Origin: Crotophaga sulcirostris
Taxonomy: Eukaryota; Chordata; Aves; Cuculiformes; Crotophagidae
Assembly: GCA_013397455.1 (NCBI GenBank)
Contig: VYZB01000195.1
Coordinates: forward strand, 361,056-425,055
Length of the DNA stretch: 64,000 nt
Reading direction: 5' to 3'
Shown: positions 37,988-51,073 of the stretch, piece after piece
Layout: each line of letters opens with the position of its first letter
How positions within the stretch are numbered: position 1 is the stretch's first letter
The notes under the pieces: generated by a model
The model's database searches: none
Told to the model about the DNA's origin: nothing
The model's input: the letters and a program-made list of their open reading frames with translations, nothing else
Position numbers and translations under genes: made by a program

Positions 37988-38107
37988 CAAGGAAGAGTTT
38001 CAAGAGGACCATCATCCTTTCCCATTGACTCTGTTGTTACAGAATCTTCGTCATCCCCATCACGTACTTTGATCTGAACATCCCTTCTCAGTGCAGCTAT
38101 CTGGAAT
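37988..38107 (-). CDS. coding exon (120 nt), Asp-rich segment of unidentified minus-strand gene
   Basis: This is the longest well-supported exon. On the minus strand the acceptor agcttcctcag-cag (a tandem NAGNAG) and donor GTAAGTA flank 120 nt with one open frame; the other two contain stops. It reads FQIAALRRDVQIKV, then the acidic run RDGDDEDSVTTESMGKDDG, then PLETLP and two bases TG. It enters with one base and leaves in phase 2, so skipping it would preserve frame. The first part may be a beta-strand-rich or helical segment and the acidic part is probably disordered. The next exon is not confidently found. An exon starting with A would create TGA at the junction, ending the protein soon after LETLP. 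Confidence 0.75.
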
Positions 38108-39996
38108 CTGCTGAGGAAGCTAAAAGCACATTACAAACAAAATATTTTTAAAATAATCCCATGCAGACATATTGGCAGAATTAATTTGTAAAACAGTCTG
38201 TCTGAAGAGACTGACTCACAACGTTTCTATTTTGATGTCAAAGCTTTGAGGCCTCAGGGTGCTAGAATGGTGGGAAACTACCAAGTCTTGACCAAATCAG
38301 ATACTTTCCCATTCTTGAAATCAATTAATTTAAAAACTGAAACACTGAACTCAGCCACTGGGTTCTGGTGTGCCTTAAGCATCTAGCACAGATTTAGTGA
38401 GAAACTTTCAATTCTTCAAACACAGGTTCACAAGAGAAATGCAAACAGAATGAGACATCAACTCTTTTCTCTCAATAACAGCTTTCAGAGCATCTCCCAT
38501 GACAGACAGCAATGCCTATCGAGAACTGCCCACATTATGCAGTGGCACAAATCCTGCTCTTACACAAGCACCCCTGCAATCTCAGTACCTTCAGTGGATT
38601 TTTTCTCACAAAGATAAAAAGGACAACATTACTTCAAACCATTTGCCCTGCATTCATCACACTAAAACCAACACAACTGTGCCAGCTACGATATATTCAT
38701 GCAAGAGGTCTGATAACCATACTTGCACTTTTGGTTTTGTTAGTCCCACATGAATATTTATGCACATTTCCATGATATGTCTCCTGGTTTTCATAGGGCA
38801 CAGGTTGTCAGCAGCTGAAAGCCATTAGCATCTGACAGCTGCTAAAATAGCTTGTTTGAAACAAATAGGTGGTCCCAGCCATTGTGCAGCAAGCAGGTGA
38901 TTAAGGCATCATTACAATCTACATCATCTTTGGCAGCTGCCCTGACAAGAAGGGCCCTTCTTGCACTGCTCAGACCTGCCTGGTGGAGGGGATTTAATTA
39001 TTATCACTACATAATGGGTAGTTTGTAGAAGATGAAGACCTGACAGAAACAGATAGTGGGCAAACACAGGACACAGATCACAGCCGATGAAGTAATTACA
39101 ATCCAAACAAGAGTGCATGAGCTGGCTGGGAGCAGCAGATGTTGCTGCCCATCAGCATCTCTGTATAAAACATATGTTCAAATGTGACCTGAAAAAAACA
39201 CAGCAGAACATTATTACAGGATGCTTGTGAGTGGATGCTCAGGGAGGAAACTGGGACTCTTGCAGGGAAAATCCTGGGGATCTCTTGGGAGCAGAGAGGT
39301 GGAAGACACTCAGCACACAGGGCAGAGACTGCACAAATGGGTACTGAGAGGGACAAGAGAGGAAGATACCCCTTGGCCTTCAACCTGCCAGTGTTCTCCC
39401 CTCCCACACCTGCTTCGTGGATCTGATTTTCAGGTAGGGAGAGTGGGAATGAGCTGATAAATTGTAATTATGGTCAGAGGAAGAGACATGAAACCTGTGT
39501 GCTGGACAGGCAGGGCCAATGAAATCCCACTTTGAGTTGGCAACCATGGGAAGGTGGTTAAAATCCTACTCACATTTAACCTCTCTAGGTGGAAAAGGTT
39601 GCACGCACAGCAAGTAAAAGATGACACTCAATTTCTGTTCAAGTCATGGTATCTTTCTTTCTCAAAACCAAAATAAAGGCATGTGTTGGGCAGAGATGAA
39701 ATGGGGTGGTCAAATACAACAGAAGAGAGGTGCAGTGCAAGACAGCCTGAGATGCTGGATATGTTTGTCTTAAAGCCACAGTAATAAGCACAATTATTCT
39801 ACTCAAGGCTATTTCATAATGTGTTTTAACAAGAAGTGATGTAAAAGCAGGAAATGTCAACATATGCACATTACTTCCTTTCAAACCATTTTCTTGGCAA
39901 CCGCTCCATCTGTCTTACTGCAACCTTTCTTCCAAAAGAGAATTAATATTTATCATAATAAGCTTGATGCTTAAAGAATTTCTGAAATTACCTTAC

Positions 39997-40040
39997 CTAC
40001 ACAGCATCACCTTCCAGGCTTCTGACACTGTCCCCTTTTG
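39997..40040 (-). CDS. candidate coding exon (44 or 31 nt)
   Basis: On the minus strand the donor GTAAGG follows an open frame reading VSEAWKVMLC plus AG, leaving phase 2. This is exactly what the 37988-38107 exon needs (AG+A gives Arg). With the acceptor ggggacag the exon is 39997-40027, entered in phase 1, which fits the preceding phase-1 exons. With the acceptor agtgtag it is 39997-40040, entered in phase 0 (QKGT added). Both acceptors lack a real polypyrimidine tract, being preceded by a purine-rich run, so the 5' border is uncertain. The call depends on phase and donor quality. Confidence 0.35.
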
Positions 40041-40044
40041 CTAC

Positions 40045-43000
40045 ACTTCATTCATTTTTTTTTTTTTCAAAATCCATGTGAACAACACATCTATGCACCA
40101 TTTTTTTAAAAAAAATCCATACTCTATAGCAACATAAATTTGGGTTGTAAATTGCCATGCAGCACTCTGTCACATTATAAATAACGATGTGCATGAACAG
40201 CTTCACCGCCTTTATTGCGAAGCCAGGATCAGGCACTTTCAACATTTTCTTATTAAGAGTAAATTACAAAACAAACCAAGCATGCCAGAGTGAGATGACC
40301 TGACAGGAAGGGTGCCCAGGTGTTAGGGTTTCTTTGTGTAATATTGACATAGTCTTCCAAATATTGCAACATTTCCTCTGGAGACATATAAAAGGCTCAG
40401 AATCAGGGTTTTTTTGGTAACAATGCCATTCTTAGACAATGTCTACCTGAAAAGAGAATTGTATCTTTAGATTTAGCCTGGGCTTACAGGAAAGGGTGTC
40501 AGAGGTGACTGTATGCACGTATTACATTTTGGGAGCTAATTTTCAATTTCACTTCAGCCTTTCCCAGTGGTACCATCCCTGTAAGAAAAAAGATAAACCC
40601 CTGGGGACAACCCAGCTGGATCCCAGTGCCAACCCATGGAGCCACCTCAACCTTTTGCCAGTCATTTGCAGCTTCTGAGGGAGCAGGGGTGGCCAGGAAA
40701 GGGGCTCCAGCACTGAGCCCTCCTGGCAGATCCACCCTTGGGCCAGGAGGTACCAAAGCAGGCAGAGAGGAGCAGGAGGCTGCCCCTGCCGTAATTCTAC
40801 CTCCTCACAGCAGCTCCACTTCTTTAAGCACAGAGGGAATCTGGCCTTGGTCTCCCAGCAGAGTTTTTCCCATGTTCTGTGTCCATAGTTACTATAATAA
40901 GCACAATCATAGTGAATGCTTGTGCAAATTATTAGCTCTGAATATTCTCGGTACTTTATACATCTTTGTTACTATTTTTAGTTCACTTGTATTTTTGGAT
41001 ACAGTGAGCATGGAAATATATCCTGCTGTCCTGGAAGCACATGCACAGTAGAGCTCCAACTGACAAACCTCGAAGTTAATAAGAACAGCAAATATTTATG
41101 CCTAAAATCATCACTGAAGGACTGACCTCCTTTATCCAGTCCCAGGGCTTACAAGTGTTCATTGCTGCCTGTTTGTGCAGTGTATTTTTAAAACATGCAC
41201 TGTTTAAAATACGCAATTAATATTAACAAAGACCTGCAGTTCTCAGAGCAAGTGGCTGGAACAAGAGCTGCCTTCTGTCTGATGTGCAATGACCTTTTGC
41301 AATATTTTTAGGCACTGTCCTACAAACACTATGTCGTGCACAAATTACTTCTGCCCAGAAATAAAGCAACATCAACCATGAGGAGGAAGGAGCAACATGG
41401 GATGAATTTATGTCTTCTAAAATTGTGGGTAAAAAAGTTACTCAGATTTATAAAGGCTTTATAAACTGCATAATTTTCTCTCTCATTTAATCTTAACACA
41501 TAGAGCATCATGTGCCATTGATAAGGACATTCACAATGGATTGAAGTGTTATGTGATTCTTCCATTTTTGAGTAAAAGAAGACAACTACAGTAATTGTAA
41601 GAAACAGAATCCATTATTAATTTAGTCAGAAGTGTTTGGGTCTTCCACGGAGGAGAGAGATTAATTTAGATAACTGCTAAAATTTTTCAATCTTCATAGC
41701 ATTAAGCAGAAAACTAAAGGTAGAAGAAATTTGTGTGGAGAAATACTTTCTACTCTGTGAGCTGGAAGCAATTGGCTCTCCTAGGCATGGCAGAAGCCAA
41801 TTTGCATTGCGTGCTGCTGTATACAATTGGTTTATACAGATATGTATCAATATATATGAATAATGAAAGGTCTAGGAAATTACAAAAGGAATTGGGAGAA
41901 GCTCAGTGAAATAAATAAAATAGAAAGTATAAAGTTAGACATTTCCACACCTCAAAATTTCTGTGAAAGCTGGAAAGGGAACACAGAAACAAAGGAACTG
42001 CAGATTCAGGAAATTTAGCAACTGAACACATGCAAAATGTACATCCAAAACACTTCCCATAATATTTTCTGTGAAAAAAGTGCACAGAAAATAACTATTT
42101 AACTACCAACTGGTATGATTCATCAGCTGGAGGAGGAGCCACCAGATATATTAACCTGCTTCCAGCAGTGGCCAACTGCAGATCTGTAGAGGAGTATTAC
42201 AGGCAAGGTAAACACAGCATGAGTCTACCTGCAATATCCCCTCTGTGCTACAGTCAGCACTGCTGGCAGTTCCTGAGCCACAGGATGATTTAAATCTACC
42301 CTAACTAACAACAGAACAACTGCAGCAATCAATATCATCCTTAAAATCAAACTTAAGATAGCAGAAAGATAAGGTACAGATATTAAATCTACATATGCAA
42401 CTACAATGTATAAGCTCTATTCAAAGACTGTACAATGTTCATCCTATGAAAAATGAAAAAAAATCCCTGCACATCCCTGTGCATACAAACAAAACACTTG
42501 AAAAATGAGATCTTATTTTTAATCCATAGATTTTTCCACACAAGTATAAGCTTGTGAAGAAAACAGAATCAGATGTATTTCAGTTGCCAACAAAAACAAA
42601 TGGTTGTGGTTATCCCATGGACAAAAGGTAATATACCTGCCTTCAGTCATTCTGTAGCAAACAGAGCTACCAGGAAGCTTTTTATCCATAGATCACACCA
42701 CAAACCAAATCCATGCCAAAATTTAGAGAGGAGCTGTAAGATTAAGGGCCCTGTTCCTACCCACTTACAATTAGAAAAACCAAGTGGAAGAGAAAAATCA
42801 GCAACATCCAAAAGATGAACGAAGTTCAAAACTGATCTTTTATTTATTTAGCCAAGATAAAACTCAATGGTGAGATATTACTGATGCAGGGGAAAAAAAA
42901 AAAAAAGGGTATAATTGCATAAAGGATCACCCACTTTTGGTGTCACTGTCAGATAATTTCCTTCCCTGTTACAGTAACATTAGGTTCCTTATTAAGCTCA

Positions 43001-45505
43001 TTTCTCAAAGTGACCCACAAAGGCCCCATGGCAGCAGAATGCTGTATTCAGAGGAGGCTTTGTCAGTGAGGTCAGGTCCAGGCTCTACTGTTGTCTGAAG
43101 GGTGCGCTGAGCAGCTCAGAGCATCAGGGATGGGAGCGAGTGGTGCTTTCAGAGTTAACAGAGCTTGAAACTCTAAGGTGAGCAGTCTTAACGTGTGGGT
43201 AGAGATAGTCAAAGCCTTGCCAACTGAGTGTCTGCCTTTCCAGATGCCTTGGATTTGGAATTTTTTTTTTGGTAGAGTGCTGTGGTTCTTTTTCTGACCC
43301 AGTCCTCTCTGAAGCTCACTAGTGTAGGCTGTGGTCAACCCTGAAACTCTGCTGGCTCTAAATGTCCAGATTTCAGGAGTATCACATGCATCTCATGTAA
43401 AAATCTCAATATCTATATTCAGCTCCACAAGTGTTTGTTGTTCTTTTCCTTATTACCTGTTTGAGCCATGTTCTCGTGCTCAGTCCAAAATCTGTTGTGA
43501 TCACCTGTTTTAATAATATTGGTTGTTGAGAAGGAAGACAACAAGCTAAATAATCTGGCAGACATCAAACTGAAGGAATTCTTTAAAACTACATTTTTTT
43601 TTCACTAAAACAGATTGAAAAGTGTGATTTGTGGCATTTCTTCTGTTTAAGACCTGGATATTAAGTTCTTCTAGTGTAATGGTGCCACCAGCAGATAATA
43701 GTTAGAACTGGTTTTAGCTGATAAACCTAGACAAGAATACAAATTTCTCTCTGCAGGTTATTTAAGCTTCCAAAAACATATCTTTCATTTTGTTAAAACA
43801 ATATTTTGATAAGAGTATGGAAGCTAAAAATTGGTTCTAGCTGTGGTTTATCAGTTGTTAAAACTTTGGATTTGTAATTCTCTGAGTTCCTTATGTGTTC
43901 CTCTACAATTTATAAAGACAGGGACTGGGAGTTAGCTTATGGTTGCAGCAGTGTAATTGAGCTAAACTGCCCTGAGAAGAGTTACTCAGCTCTGAAATAT
44001 GAATATGAGAATATGAGAATCAGATCAGTTATCAGCAAGATAATCTAAAACAAGTCTTCCATCGGCTGATATACAGGTTTTTAATATTACAATTAATATT
44101 ACAATTAATATTACAATATTACAATTAATATTACAATTAATATTATTTTAATTACAATTAATATTATTTTAATATTACAAGAATACGCGTAGAAAATGCA
44201 CCTATTCTGCAATCCTTTACAGCCATAGCCTCTCACTGTGTTAATCTCAAGTCTAGTGGGGTTAATCTGGAGCTCCCCTGTGAGCCCCGAGGGGCCTGCA
44301 GTGCACTAACGCACAGCTGAAAGTCACTGTCACCCGTTGTGCGTTCACACTATTGCACCTGCATATTTTATTTCGCACACAAAAGGTCAAAAGCTTGCCA
44401 GCAGGCTGCCTGCCTTCTCAGACACACAGCGCGTGGAGAAAAAGAACTCCAAGGAGCTGCTTGCAGTAATTTCCTGCAATTTATGGCTATTTATTTTTAA
44501 AACTTTAGCTGCCAACCTCCCCATCTGACTGTCACACTCTTGCTGAATTTTATCATCAGAACATAGTAATTTATTAGAGATCAGATCCAACCAGTTATTT
44601 GACTGTCTTGGTTTTAAATACTACTCAGCCTTTTTAGCTGTTCTGAATCCTTAGGGCTCTCTATAATTAATGTTTCTTTAGCAGTAAGGAGACTGGCTGT
44701 GCACAGCCTCTGTTAACCCTATGTTGAGACAAACCTCACCACAGTGAGAGCTGCATTTGCAAAGGGGTTGCAACAAACGATCCACAGAATTGTTCCTACT
44801 TTGGCATTTGAAAATTACTCTTTTATACAAGTGGGCTGAACATAGCCACTGCCTACCCACAGGACTAGAAACTGGTCTGTGCCTGCAAATGTTAATTAAC
44901 AGATGGGGGGCTGCACCCACACATATGGCATTTTGGGAGAGACTGGAAATTCTGTAAAGCTTTTGTGGCAGCTGAAGGATTTTGAGATGAGTGAACAGCA
45001 ATGGTGAAGAGGAAGGCTGAATATTTGCTGTGTCAGGTACGTGTGTGTTGGCTGTAATAGTGGCACAGCAGGAAAAATGGATGTGAGAACCAGGGACAAG
45101 CTAGGATGGAGTATTTGAGCCAGAAGATGGGGTGGTAGGTGATCATTTCACCTGAGAGAGTACCAGAAGAGGAGAATAAGGATGCCCAGAATTGGGCATA
45201 TTGGTTTTCCCCTCCAAATTTGACCCAAAACACCAAAGCCTAACGGCAGCCAGTGGGCCAAAATGAAGTGCTGCACTGGAGGGGTGAAAAAGAGGGGTCA
45301 GCCCTTTGTAGCCTGCCAACACACACCTATCTCAACCCCAACCTACCTGAATTCCCTGGCAACAGAAGGGTTTGTTCAACCTCACTCACATCAGCCACTT
45401 CTAACCAGCTGTCAGAAACTTCTGAGATTGAGCCCTGAGAAGCTTTGACTTGTAACACCAAGCAGGACATTAGAAAGCAGTCGACTGTCCTTGAAGAGCA
45501 AAAAA
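40045..45505. other. intronic stretch of the minus-strand gene
   Basis: The stretch is AT-rich with no supported exon. It contains the AT minisatellite at 44081-44181, followed by a slightly CpG-enriched patch (about 44270-44440) of unknown nature. Homopolymer A runs occur near 42892-42906. Confidence 0.4.
44081..44181 (+). repeat. AT-only minisatellite, AATATTACAATT unit
   Basis: About 100 bp is built from an AATATTACAATT-type 12-mer and shortened or expanded variants (for example AATATTATTTTAATT). Only one C per unit breaks the A/T composition. The units are partly self-complementary (AATATT, AATTAATATT), so hairpins are possible. It is intronic, in the minus-strand gene. Confidence 0.85.
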
Positions 45506-45510
45506 AGAAC

Positions 45511-45660
45511 CGTAGAATCACAGAGCAGCCTGGGCTGGAAGGGACCTCAAAACTTCATCTGGTCCAACCTTTCTTGGGAAAGGGAGCCTAGATGAGATTA
45601 TCTAACACCATATCCAATTGCATCTTGAAAACTCCCAGGTGGCTGCTATCCTCTAGAAAT
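45511..45660 (-). mobile_element. CR1 LINE fragment, old, minus orientation
   Basis: The plus strand reads TAGAATCACAGAGCAGCCTG then GGCTGGAAGGGACCTCAAAA and CATCTGGTCCAACC. This is the reverse complement of a CR1 3' end (AGAGGTC-TTCCAACC followed by the octamer tail). Further on, CCATATCCAATTGCATCTTG and AAAACTCCCAGG match the usual continuation. The element is more diverged than the 51 kb copy and lacks an open ORF2 remnant. Its 5' limit is uncertain; similarity fades somewhere after 45660. It lies in an intron of the minus-strand gene, in sense orientation. Confidence 0.8.
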
Positions 45661-47480
45661 GTTCCTTTGTCCGTAGCACACGGGAATGTCCAACCCAGCC
45701 TCTGTGGCCTCCTGAACAAACTTGGACTGATACAGTGAACAAGGACCTACATCTAGAGCAGCTTCCATGCTTTCTTGTTCTGCAGCTTTCACTGCAACCT
45801 CACATCTGAACAAGAACGAATACGAACATATTTATGAGTAAATATTGAATTTTATTCCTGCCTTGGAAGATAACCTCCAGTGCTCTTTAGGTCAATATTA
45901 ACATAGCCCAGAGGATGTCAAATAGCAGGGATTTGGCAAGAAGTAAAACCCATCATGCAGTAAAAACTGACAAATAATGAACACATTTTCCTTTAAATTT
46001 TAACATCTTATCATCCCTTTTTCCGTCTACATGACCTATTGACATGAATATTAAAAAATACAACCTAGCATAGGAAACTAATGATACTAATCAAAGTCTA
46101 CTCTTAGCTACATATTTTTGCATTAGTGAGATTTTTGTAGTTAGGAGGGCTGACTTTGACCTCGGAACATTTCGATACTCTGTTGTAAAACAAAACCACA
46201 GAAAAAATACTATATTTTATATATACTTATTAAAAATTGTTACTGTAATTGGAATTCTGAAGGGGCTGCCCTTAGAGAGCTTTGTCCTTTTCTGGGTGAA
46301 CTATTTAAGGCAGTATCCTTGACTGAACCTCCAGCATTCTAGCTAATTTGACCATGTTTGTCTTCTACCCAAAGCACTCTCAGCAAAAACAGCTGCCAGA
46401 GCTCCTGTGCAGCAGCTGTCTCAAAAAGACAGTCTCCAGTTTTTGCAGTTATCTTAGACCATGCTTTAAGAAGATTTTTTTCTAAATCTCTCATCAAATT
46501 GCTTTTAGTAGTGGCAGATATTTTTGGTGTAAATCTTTTAGTTTCCCACAACAAGAGCTATGGGGAGACTTTCAAGAGTGTATTTGAATTATAGACATTG
46601 AATGAATTATAATTAAATATCAAGATCCATGGTAGGTACCAAGTACTGTTATACATTTTGCTGAATATGTGGCCAAAGGGATAAATTAAATGACCATAAT
46701 ATACAACTTCAATAACAGAACAATAGTCTGATAAGAAGTGTTAAATTCTATTCTGAATTATACATTCATTATTTCAAAGGAACTTCTACCAAAAGGAAGC
46801 AGGGAATAATTGAATTTTATAGATTGCATGCACATTCTACTGTACTAAGTGGAGTCTGAAACCTATAAACAATTTATACTAATCCAGTTCTAAATGTCTT
46901 AATCTATGTTGGCACAATTTTTCTTATGCCTATGTCACTACCTACTTATTTCATAATAGTAAAGACAAGTTTAAATTAATAATTGCAGGAGAGTTATATG
47001 ATGTAAACCACTATGTCTCTGATATTGCAGCTTTTATGAATGTGAAAAGTCCCATAGAAATTTAACTGAACAGAAAAGAAACCCAACTAAATAAAGGTTT
47101 ATTATCAGAATACCTACACTGACACGTACTTTATAGATGGGTACTTGTCTGCCCTATCACACTTCCTTGGAGTTTAAGCAGAAAAATCTATGAAGGGGGA
47201 AATCACAGCAGATTAAAAAAACTAAAGTGGTTTCCAGAAAATTGTATTCTCCTTCTGCCTTTGTTGGTAGGAAAGTAACATACCTTGACATGCAAACCAG
47301 CCCCAAAGTGCATCAGAGAGGAACAAGTCTTTGCTTAAAGCAGCACAGGGTTACCCTTGCACTTCTTTATTCTGTCAGCTAATGGAAACCATAGAAAACT
47401 GGTACATGGAACACACAGCCCGAACGGCGAACGTAAATGTTGGTTAACAAGGTCATAGGTGATGTTGGGTGCTTACTTAC

Positions 47481-47589
47481 CTTCCTCACTAACGGCTGAC
47501 TGATTGGGGTCCTTCATGGAGTTGTGTTAGAAAATGACCACTATGACTCCTTTCAAAACCAAACATTTTGCCTCTAATCCCTTGGACCT
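47481..47589 (-). CDS. alternative exon: 109-nt stop-bearing form or 15-nt in-frame microexon
   Basis: On the minus strand an excellent polypyrimidine tract and acceptor (tttctttttttttcaaccag) ends at 47590, and a consensus donor GTAAGTAAG begins at 47480. The complete 109-nt segment has stops in all three frames, so its inclusion would truncate the protein or it would be untranslated. It holds an ATG (MKDPNQSAVSEE, phase 1 out) preceded by an in-frame TAA. A downstream acceptor (caatcagtcag), 27 nt after a CTAAC branch-point match, would give a 15-nt exon (47481-47495) reading (A)VSEE, phase 1 in and out, compatible with its neighbours. Alternatives are a 5' exon of an internal-promoter transcript or a poison exon. 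Confidence 0.4.
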
Positions 47590-47594
47590 CTGGT

Positions 47595-50500
47595 TGAAAA
47601 AAAAAGAAAGAAAAAAATCCCCCATGAGCAAAGAAATAGTCTAGTAAAATAGGAAGTATTCAGTTCTATACACCACATTCAAACACACACTCTTGTCTGA
47701 GGCAAAAAACACAATCTAATTTTTGTACTATGAGTTAGCTTCTGCCATTCTGCCAAAGGATTTAACACTGAATGGTATTTTTATTTTTAAATAACTATTG
47801 TGTTTCAGAAGGGGACTATTTTCTATTCACCTGCTGACAGAAGAAAACATAGTTGGAATAAGAATAATTCAAAAGATAATTTTCTCCACTTACATCTCAT
47901 GAAAGATCTTTCTTGATTTAAGGCATAGGATGAAGTTCACTGTCAAGTATATATTTACAAACACAATCACTGGCTAATGCTTTGTGATAGGAGCTGCATC
48001 CTCGGGGTGCAATTACAGCAATTATCTGGATGGATCTTCTCATCAGTGACCTTTGACTCATGTTCCACAAACTGTCAGTCTTCATCATCAAATGGGGAAA
48101 GCAACGTATTGTTTTTATTCAATCATCTGCTTCTGAGAAAGAGAAAACCCCACTATTAGGACAGCCTGCCTGCCCATACACAGGACCTCCTGCAGCTACC
48201 CTGCATCTGCCAGACGGAGCTGCAAGCCCAGAAGGAACAGGAGTTCACTCCTGCACTGTTCTACTGCCAAGATGAAGCCAGCAGGCACCCTCGCACACTT
48301 CTGCATTTCTCTTAGGAATTTCAAGAGAAGCAGAAAAAACCCTTTTTGTAAGCAAGGTATAGATGCTTTGAATAATCTTAAAAGGTGCTGAGTATCTCAG
48401 TCTTCAATGGGATTTGTTGGTTACTCATTAATTTTTGGTAATTAGCCCCAAAAGGAAGACATCACTGTCTCAGCTCCCACCTAACCAGAATGAATTCACT
48501 GAACTAAAGGGATTTATTATACAGCTACACCTATGCAAAGGTGGAGCATAGTCTTACTTTAACACTATTATGATATTTATTATCACACAATTGTTATTGA
48601 AGTAAAATTGCAAAAGTTTTGTCAGAGGGCAAGGCCTGGAGGATACACCCTGTTTAAAATTAAGCGATTTCAATTCACAGTCAGCAACGCCAAATGATGA
48701 AGGGATTAATAACTCAGCTCAAAGAGCAAGACATTTAAAATAGAATGGGAAAAGAACTACTATAAACAGTTTTATAATTTTATCTTCGCAATGAAACAGC
48801 TTATGAGTTACTGCAACAGAACAACAAAAAATAACTTTTGCCTTAAAGGGAGGATGGCTTCGTTCTCTCAGCATACGGTGCTTCCAGAAAAAGGATGGCA
48901 GTTCTAAAGCTGAATTATAATCACCATTAGCTGCTACCTGTCATTTGAGTAGCTGGTAATAAAAGCAAAGCTCTTTTCTTATCAAAGCAAACAGCAATGT
49001 CACTCCTCCTTTGCATTCCTCCATGTTGTTACATGGATGGGGCAGGGATAAAACCAGTAACAAACTGAACTTGGGGGAAAAAAAACCCTACAAATAAATA
49101 AAAGCATTTAGAGAGGTAACTCAAACGCTTCCAAAGATGAAAGAAATGAAATTCATCATTGTCAAGCACCAATTCAAAGTGGAAACAGATCGAACCAAAG
49201 CTGTCAGAAAATCCTTTACCATTTTATGAAGATCACACACCCATGAGGGCAGACAGAGCCCAACTGTTTCAGTGGTTAACATCAAACAACAGCTGGGCTG
49301 TTTAAAAGCACAACAACAGGGAATGATGTTTGCCTCAAGCTATACTGTATTAATGCAAATGGCTTTCAAATGTACATTCAGTTTTTTAAACACAACAAAA
49401 AATAGATATTAAACTGTGTGAGTGGCAGTTACTGTTAGGGCCATGTACAATATTGCCAGCCATAATTCAGTCATCCATTAGGGACCGCATGGAGAAAAAA
49501 AAAAAAAGGCCTCTATTTCTGTTGAAGGAAAACGTTACACATTTACTCTTTCTGCTTAAGGAAGGTCTGAAGACTATTGAGTCTGCATCTCCTTTATGAA
49601 CCTTTCCAATCACCACCAAATGAAACTCTCTTGATATTTCCTCTTTGTGAGATGCTATTCCACCACTCACGCCCATCGCCGATAGCCATGCTGCCATAGT
49701 GCCTTCACATCATCTTAAGCACTGACCTTTAAGAAGTTCTAAATGTTATTTCAGCTTTATCATTCTAAGTTTAATGTCTCTGGAAGTGATTAAGAGCACT
49801 GGCTTAATGTCATTAGGTCCTTGCCAGTCTGGTCACCACCTTCTGATAATGTAACTTAATCATTACATGCTGCAACACCCCAGGTTTCTATTTCTAGTTC
49901 ACCAAGATTAAACTAGTAATAAGCAGCAGCATGCTGTATCATCAGTGGGTTTCATTGCTCCTGAAGGCAAAAGGATTAAATCAGAGATTAATTTTGTTCT
50001 GCGTATCTTCTTCCTCATCTGTATAATGGAAACAACACAGCTATGGTTGACACAGAGACATCTTAGGCTTTCTCAAAGCAACAACAAAAATTAAATTCCC
50101 ATCTGTTAAATTTTTGTCAGTTATATTTGCAGCATAGCTGTGAGGTTGTTAAACAACCAAATTCATGTTAACTAGCAAAAAATAATCACAGCAAAGATCT
50201 TCACTAGATGTACTGACAGACAGCAGACATGTATCTTTAATCCAGACTCAGTAATCAGCAAAAAGATTTGAAAGACAGGAAAAAGCTTAGTTTGGATATG
50301 ATGGAGAAGATGGCAGGAACTTAAGGTTTGACAGTTCAAGAAAATTTCTTGGACCATTCACAAATATGCAAATCAGCTGGAAATCCACTATTTTCCTCAT
50401 CTACTCTACCAGAACAATGCTTAGATGATGAGTAAAGATCATCTCAGGGTAAAATCTTACACCATAGCATGCAGAGAAAAGATCAAGTCTTTGTAGTGAC

Positions 50501-51070
50501 ACTGATTGTGTACCATTTCCAGACTGTTGTGTCACAGCTTAACTTGGAGAAAGGTGAAATCTATACGAGTTGAGCAGCTCACCTGATTATGATCTTATCA
50601 CCTCTCATCGTCTGTGCGCACACTTCTCAGCTTAAAGGACTTTTTAAATTAGCCTAACTAATCTGTTCCTTGTCAAAACCCTTAAAATCTCTTTATTTAA
50701 AGATTTCTTAGATAAACAGCTTAAATTATCATTAAACAATAATTTTACATGATATGTTAAAATGATTTAACAGCAACAGAAAATACATTACCATGCTCCT
50801 AGTGCACTGGTGGCCCTTGCCTGACCTTTCACTGAGCCAACTAAGCCAGGGCAGAGGACAAAGGCAGCAAAGGCTCATGCTGGGTGGAAGAGGCACCGCA
50901 GTCAGTGCACGTGGAGGGACCCTCAGCGTGGCTGGGGCTGTGCCAGCTACACTGAGCACGAATTCTCATCTCATCAGCCACAAGGCAGCCCCAGCCCAGC
51001 CCAGCTGTGCCCCAGCAGCAGACAGACAGGTACACACACCCTGTCCTCTCTCCTGGCAGTGGTGAGCAGT
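47595..51070. other. intronic stretch of the minus-strand gene
   Basis: I see no supported exon. A segment near 50580-50640 shows splice-donor-like GTGAGC and GTGATA on the minus strand with short open sequence, but it has no acceptor tract and may be an old repeat. The 50790-51060 part is GC-richer than its surroundings. Confidence 0.4.
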
Positions 51071-51073
51071 GGT

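Noticed and set aside
50583..50640. Minus-strand segment reading LRSVRTDDE between donor-like sites
   Set aside because: There is no polypyrimidine tract at the supposed acceptor and the segment has no phase partner; it may be an old repeat.
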